Assembly (NCBI GenBank): GCA_034190295.1
Contig: JAXHSW010000201.1
Span: 1-17,450, forward strand
Source: Okeania sp034190295
GTDB lineage: Bacteria; Cyanobacteriota; Cyanobacteriia; Cyanobacteriales; Microcoleaceae
Direction: 5' to 3'
Length of the DNA stretch: 17,450 bases
Shown: positions 14,325-17,450 of the stretch, in pieces
Layout: the number at the start of each line of letters is the position of its first letter
How positions within the stretch are numbered: the first letter of the stretch is position 1
Notes under the pieces: generated by a model
What the model saw: the letters and a program-made list of their open reading frames with translations, nothing else
Told to the model about the DNA's origin: nothing
Database searches by the model: none
Made by a program: the position numbers and the translations under genes

Positions 14325-15230
14325 TTAACTGTGATAGTTAACCATAGGAGGTGCAGCGGGTTTAACTGTGGGCCAGCCTGCTTCTACTTTTCCGTCTGAT
14401 TTTTCAATATATTCAGTGACTGCCTGATTTGCTGCGGCCGAAAGTTCGGTATTTGCTGCTTCAGCAAGCCAGTTTTGGTAATCTTCAGGAGATTCCACGA
14501 CTACATCTGCTTGCATTGTGGCAAAATAAGTACCGCTATATTGGGAGTCAGTTAGACTATATTTGCCAACGCGGATGGGAGTAAATTCTAAATTAATGTC
14601 ATGGTTGGGAATCAAGTCTTGCTTCAGTCGGAATGCAGGAATATAAAATCCATGAATTACATCTACTGAATTTAATGCTACCCGTACTCGCTTATTTGCT
14701 GGTAAGTGTAGTTCGGTGCTAGTCACGCCGTTTTCTGGATATCTAAATACCCAAGACCATTGTTTAGCAATAACTTCAATTTCTTCTACAGGCTCAGTTA
14801 CAGGTTTTAATGGTGCTGCATAAGCTGATTCCATTTCTAATGGTGTATGCAGATGTACTAATTCCATCGGCCCCTGAATAGCCATTTCTCTATAAACATT
14901 GTAGCTATAAGTAGCAATCCAAAATACCAGAAAAATAGGAATTGCTGTCCAGACAACTTCTAGGGTGATGTTGCCTTCGACATGGGGGCCGTCACTGTAG
15001 TCATATTTAGCAGCACGTTGGAAAATAATTGAATACATTAGAGTTCCCGTTACTCCCAGAAAAATGAATGTACCCAGGGTGACGAGAAAACTAAATAGGT
15101 CATCAATTAATAGAGATTCCGCTGCAGCTTGGGGTGGTAGCCATGAGTAGGATAATTTCCCTACCCAAATACTAACAGCAGTTAAAACCAGAGCGATCGC
15201 TCCCAATATTAAAATAGTCCGGATTTTCAT
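14325..15230 (-). CDS. ctaC: Terminal oxidase subunit II lacking CuA (ARTO type)
   Basis: The product is 301 residues. A signal-like N-terminal helix (5-23) and two membrane helices (about 44-68 and 90-110) precede a soluble cupredoxin domain. VDVIHGFYIPAFRLKQD (189-205) keeps His193. The CuA loop, normally CxExCxxxHxxM, reads DSQYSGTYFATM (228-239): Asp228 and Ser232 replace both Cys, Gln230 replaces Glu and Phe236 replaces His. Only His193 and Met239 remain, so CuA cannot form. That is the hallmark of cyanobacterial ARTO subunit II and argues against cytochrome c as direct donor; quinol or another carrier is proposed in the literature. It begins 30 bp after the second DUF2231 gene. Confidence 0.93.
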   Translation of the reverse strand: MKIRTILILGAIALVLTAVSIWVGKLSYSWLPPQAAAESLLIDDLFSFLVTLGTFIFLGVTGTLMYSIIFQRAAKYDYSDGPHVEGNITLEVVWTAIPIFLVFWIATYSYNVYREMAIQGPMELVHLHTPLEMESAYAAPLKPVTEPVEEIEVIAKQWSWVFRYPENGVTSTELHLPANKRVRVALNSVDVIHGFYIPAFRLKQDLIPNHDINLEFTPIRVGKYSLTDSQYSGTYFATMQADVVVESPEDYQNWLAEAANTELSAAANQAVTEYIEKSDGKVEAGWPTVKPAAPPMVNYHS

Positions 15231-15260
15231 ATCAATTCAATATCCTAATAAGTTAATCGG

Positions 15261-15866
15261 TTACTTCAGGACAGCGTTAGGGTTTTCACCTAGTCGCAGT
15301 AAACCATCAGCAGTGTTATGTACTCCAAACTCAGCAGCTAACTGCGCTCCTAGAGTCCCGTGAACATACATAATAAACATGATTACCAAGGCCACTGCTA
15401 AATAACTCCACTGCACTTGTTGAATTTTATCGCTGCGCCATACATAACGTTGAAATCCTCTCCAGACTGTCATACCTACAATCATGGCCAACAGTAAGAC
15501 ACCGCCTACCCCGTGCCACACCATAGTATCCATTGCTCCAAATCCCCAGGCACTTTTGAGTTCTGCGGATGGTTTTGCTAGCATGATTTCATAAAAACCT
15601 GCTGCTACGGTGAAAAATGTAATTATTGATGAGGCTAACATATTGTACCAACCTACATCGAATAAGTTGGAACGAGTAGTGGCGATCGCCAAAAATTTGA
15701 ATACTGGTTTTTCTAAAGGGAAAAGTACGCCAACTATATCAAAAGCAATCCCGATAATAAATAAACCTAGAGTCAGATGAACTAGATTTGGATGAATAGG
15801 GATGGCGTAAGGGAGTCCATTTGCTCCTAGTTGAGAACTCAAACTATCTATTAATTCTGGGTTCAT
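15261..15866 (-). CDS. DUF2231 membrane protein 2
   Basis: The product is 201 residues. I chose the ATG at 15866, which follows AAGGAAGGA; the longer frame starts inside the previous gene. There are four hydrophobic segments. IHPNLVH (24-30) gives the HPxxVH motif of DUF2231 with His25 and His30; more histidines occur in MVWHGVGG, MYVHGTLG and FGVHN near later helix ends. The pattern of paired histidines could bind heme (inference). ATGA overlap (15863-15866) with the upstream DUF2231 gene and 30 bp to ctaC make it part of the oxidase operon. Its function is not established. Confidence 0.85.
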   Translation of the reverse strand: MNPELIDSLSSQLGANGLPYAIPIHPNLVHLTLGLFIIGIAFDIVGVLFPLEKPVFKFLAIATTRSNLFDVGWYNMLASSIITFFTVAAGFYEIMLAKPSAELKSAWGFGAMDTMVWHGVGGVLLLAMIVGMTVWRGFQRYVWRSDKIQQVQWSYLAVALVIMFIMYVHGTLGAQLAAEFGVHNTADGLLRLGENPNAVLK

Positions 15867-16363
15867 TGTAAAATTCCTTCCTTGACTGCTTCTACCACTG
15901 GTACTGTATGGAGTCCGTATACCCATACCAGTTCATCTCCAAGATATACTTGAAAGCATACGATCGCTACTAGCACCACTCCTAGTCCCATGTATGGCAT
16001 TGGCAATTTTTCGGGAGTACGCGATCGAATCACATACCGCCAACCAGTCAGTGCTGCAATGATTCCTGAAAGAGACCAACCAATCAATGTATGTAAATTG
16101 AGTACTGGTTCTACTGCTTCATAAGGTTGTGCCAGACCAGCTTCTAACTGACCAAATATTATAGCGATAAAAATAGAAATTGTGGCGAAAAACATATTCC
16201 ACCAGCTTACTTCGTATAAACGGTAATTACGAGTAAAATAACCGATAAGATCGCATAAGAAAGCAAATAATACCATCGCTATTACGAAGTGGACAACGAT
16301 GGGATGTACTGTATCTGGATAGGGCAAGTTATGATCGTTTAATGGTGGTAGATACTCCCACAT
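15863..16363 (-). CDS. DUF2231 membrane protein 1
   Basis: The product is 166 residues from the ATG at 16363, behind AAGGAG; the frame extends 16 codons upstream without support. There are four hydrophobic segments. TVHPIVVHF (18-26) carries the DUF2231 histidines His20 and His25. NLHTLIGW (His91) and YGLHTVPV (His152) add more at helix borders. It is the first gene of the operon DUF2231-DUF2231-ctaC-ctaD-ctaE and overlaps the next gene by 4 bp. The two DUF2231 proteins are diverged paralogues and may act as a heterodimer. A role in electron delivery to the oxidase or in its assembly is plausible but unproven. Confidence 0.85.
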   Translation of the reverse strand: MWEYLPPLNDHNLPYPDTVHPIVVHFVIAMVLFAFLCDLIGYFTRNYRLYEVSWWNMFFATISIFIAIIFGQLEAGLAQPYEAVEPVLNLHTLIGWSLSGIIAALTGWRYVIRSRTPEKLPMPYMGLGVVLVAIVCFQVYLGDELVWVYGLHTVPVVEAVKEGILQ

Positions 16364-16648
16364 AGTCTTCTCCTTCGATAGATAAGTAGATATGTCTGAA
16401 AAAAATGTCAACTTTACGAGTTACTACAGGCAAATATTTTCATCAATTTTTTCTCACAACATTCTAACTGAATTTATAGAATCTGTGTGTTTTTTACCGT
16501 ATCAATTCTCACAGTTTTTCTCAAGACATACTCATTTTTTTTCTTTAATCAAAGTGAAAAAGTAATGTAGTTAAGACAACATTATTTTTTTGGGGGATTT
16601 TACGGTTTGTTATCATTAACTAAACTATTTTTATTCTTAAAAGGTAAA

Positions 16649-16670
16649 AGATATCATAATCGGTATATCT
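16649..16670. promoter_or_regulatory. Palindromic AGATAT...ATATCT site
   Basis: AGATAT (16649-16654) and ATATCT (16665-16670) are perfect 6-bp arms with a 10-nt centre, about 285 bp upstream of the operon start. The spacing of one helical turn and a half would suit a dimeric regulator, but no known operator is recognised. Confidence 0.25.
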
Positions 16671-16683
16671 TGCCATCCTTAGA

Positions 16684-16704
16684 ATTACAGATATTTTCTG
16701 TAAT
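16684..16704. promoter_or_regulatory. Inverted repeat ATTACAGA-TATTT-TCTGTAAT
   Basis: Perfect 8-bp arms surround a 5-nt centre in the operon upstream region. It could be an operator or a small hairpin. No matching known site is recognised. Confidence 0.4.
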
Positions 16705-16897
16705 GGCTATGTATCTGAATTTCAAAAGATTATAGGTATTTAATTAGAGGATTAGAGGAAATTATAGTCATACTTGACCTCAACTCTCTAAGAGCTAAAT
16801 ATTTAATTAAAACTTAAGACTACGATATTTTCAATCTGACTCAAATCCTGTAAATTTAGTTACAGAAAAATTAAATTTTTTTCCAGCCAAATCAGTT

Positions 16898-16926
16898 TTG
16901 CTTTCCAGATTTTTTTATGCTATAAT
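16898..16926 (+). promoter_or_regulatory. Sigma70-type promoter with extended -10
   Basis: TTGCTT (16898-16903), a 17-nt spacer, and TGCTATAAT ending at 16926, a perfect -10 with TG extension. Transcription would start near 16933 on the plus strand. No plus-strand ORF follows in the window; the transcript would run antisense to the toxin-antitoxin relics at 17050-17334. Confidence 0.5.
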
Positions 16927-17049
16927 TAAGGGCTAATATTAATAATTTCCTTTTAGTTATTTCTGCCGTCCTCCACTAGATACCTATAGCGTAATTAATT
17001 TAACGGATGGGAAGTATGTGCAATAACGGTTGATATCGCGGGTTAGCAT

Positions 17050-17100
17050 TCGGTGAGAACATCTAAAGATAACATTACTATCCACTAGAATTTTACTCAT
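17050..17100 (-). pseudogene. Remnant of a PIN-domain toxin (5' end)
   Basis: The ATG at 17100 opens MSKILVDSNVI, a typical PIN start with Asp7. One extra T after ATC shifts the frame; removing it gives ILDVLTE, the usual continuation. TAA follows soon in that frame and nothing recognisable lies beyond. Only about 17 codons survive. Confidence 0.6.
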
Positions 17101-17119
17101 ACAGCAGTTTTCTAGTTGA

Positions 17120-17220
17120 TGAGGTACAAAGTTTTATTGCTTTAGGCAACAGCTCATCTGGCAACAGGCAACAGCTCCGGAAGGGAATATAGGAATAAAT
17201 AGTCTGATAGCTGTACCTCA
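17120..17220. repeat. 101-bp segment bounded by TGAGGTACA inverted ends
   Basis: TGAGGTACA (17120-17128) and TGTACCTCA (17212-17220) are perfect 9-bp inverted ends. The inside has GGCAACA heptamer repeats (17152-17174). It lies exactly between the antitoxin relic and the PIN relic, so it may be a small inserted element. Confidence 0.4.
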
Positions 17221-17334
17221 CGCTTCCTCAAAAGTGCTGTAAGTCTCGCGAGTTAGTTACATAATTTCATTAGTCGTCAGACGGTTGGTTACTTTAGCAC
17301 GAATGGCAGTAATTATTTCTTTTCCTTTTAATAT
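17218..17334 (-). pseudogene. Remnant of the matching VapB-like antitoxin
   Basis: The minus strand reads ILKGKEIITAIRAKVTNRL, then TTNEIM, a TAA (17257-17259), LTRE and a short tail to TGA at 17218-17220. RLTTNEIMxLTRE resembles the C-terminal end of short antitoxins that precede PIN toxins of the MSKILVDSNVIL type. No start codon remains, because the dispersed element at 17329-17370 begins there. Order and strand match the PIN relic. Family recognition is from memory. Confidence 0.45.
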
Positions 17335-17370
17335 AGAATCCGGTTATACAGTATATGTTTATAATTCTAT
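17329..17370. repeat. Dispersed element, inverted copy of 725-766
   Basis: The reverse complement matches 725-766 at 40 of 42 positions. Its left edge meets the antitoxin relic and its right side leads to the C-rich simple repeat. Confidence 0.8.
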
Positions 17371-17389
17371 CCACACTTCAATATTAAAT

Positions 17390-17450
17390 CCCCCATCTCC
17401 CCATCTACCCATCCCCCCATCTCCCCATCCCCCCATCTCCCCATCTCCCC
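17390..17450. repeat. C-rich simple repeat (CCCCATCT)n
   Basis: Reverse-strand counterpart of the G-rich repeat at 625-714. It runs off the window end, so its length is unknown. Confidence 0.85.

Larger units (their letters stand above)
16364..17040. other. AT-rich upstream region of the oxidase operon
   Basis: No gene is seen. It must hold the minus-strand promoter of the operon. TTGATA (near 16506) with TATAAA further downstream is visible but badly spaced (21 nt), so I do not call it. TGTGAGAA...TTGAT occurs twice on the minus strand (about 16503-16515 and 16443-16460). A plus-strand promoter lies at 16898-16926. Confidence 0.5.

Noticed and set aside
15867..15926. Upstream start for DUF2231 protein 2
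   Set aside because: The extra 20 codons lie within the preceding gene, whereas ATG 15866 has AAGGAAGGA and the ATGA overlap.
16440..16515. Operon promoter from TTGATA and TATAAA on the minus strand
   Set aside because: The spacer would be 21 nt, too long for a standard promoter; no better pair was found by eye.

Overview
The window comes from a cyanobacterium, probably a filamentous one with a repeat-rich genome. It carries about ten copies of the octamer GCGATCGC (HIP1), heptanucleotide tandem repeats, many dispersed GTAGGTTGGGTT-type palindromic repeats, a NACHT protein ending in pentapeptide repeats, dense toxin-antitoxin genes and a cyanobacterial-type alternative terminal oxidase operon. 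No rRNA, tRNA, CRISPR array or complete insertion sequence was found. Positions 108-207 are exactly 100 N, a scaffold gap inside a tandem repeat.

Layout. Bases 1-1158 are repeats without a convincing gene: an 84/58-bp tandem repeat, a G-rich simple repeat, and a dispersed element whose inverted copy lies at the far right end. At 1159-1977 is an alpha/beta-hydrolase-fold protein that seems to lack the catalytic Ser and His. A small DUF3598-like gene (2229-2801, minus) is broken by a repeat-containing insertion. Three tandem 171-bp repeats follow, then a 1015-residue NACHT NTPase (3451-6498) with 30 C-terminal pentapeptides, which looks like a STAND/NLR-type sensor.

Bases 6752-9513 form a toxin-antitoxin cluster: an intact VapBC-like pair, an antitoxin fragment cut at a HIP1 site, a DUF433/DUF5615 pair on the opposite strand, and three tandem antitoxin genes followed by a PIN toxin with an in-frame stop. 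A GMC oxidoreductase lies at 9641-11164 (minus).

The right part (11525-16363, minus) reads, in transcription order, DUF2231 - DUF2231 - ctaC - ctaD - ctaE. Subunit II has lost the CuA ligands and subunit I has a YSHPAVY motif in place of GHPEVY. Both fit the cyanobacterial alternative respiratory terminal oxidase (ARTO, Cox2 type), thought to take electrons from quinol or another non-CuA donor. The two DUF2231 membrane proteins have paired histidines and overlap by ATGA, so they may be partners of the oxidase. The gaps between ctaC, ctaD and ctaE hold palindromic repeats, and the one before ctaD also holds a 27-bp copy of the ctaD start. The last kilobase has a good plus-strand promoter without an ORF, and remnants of another VapBC pair on the minus strand.
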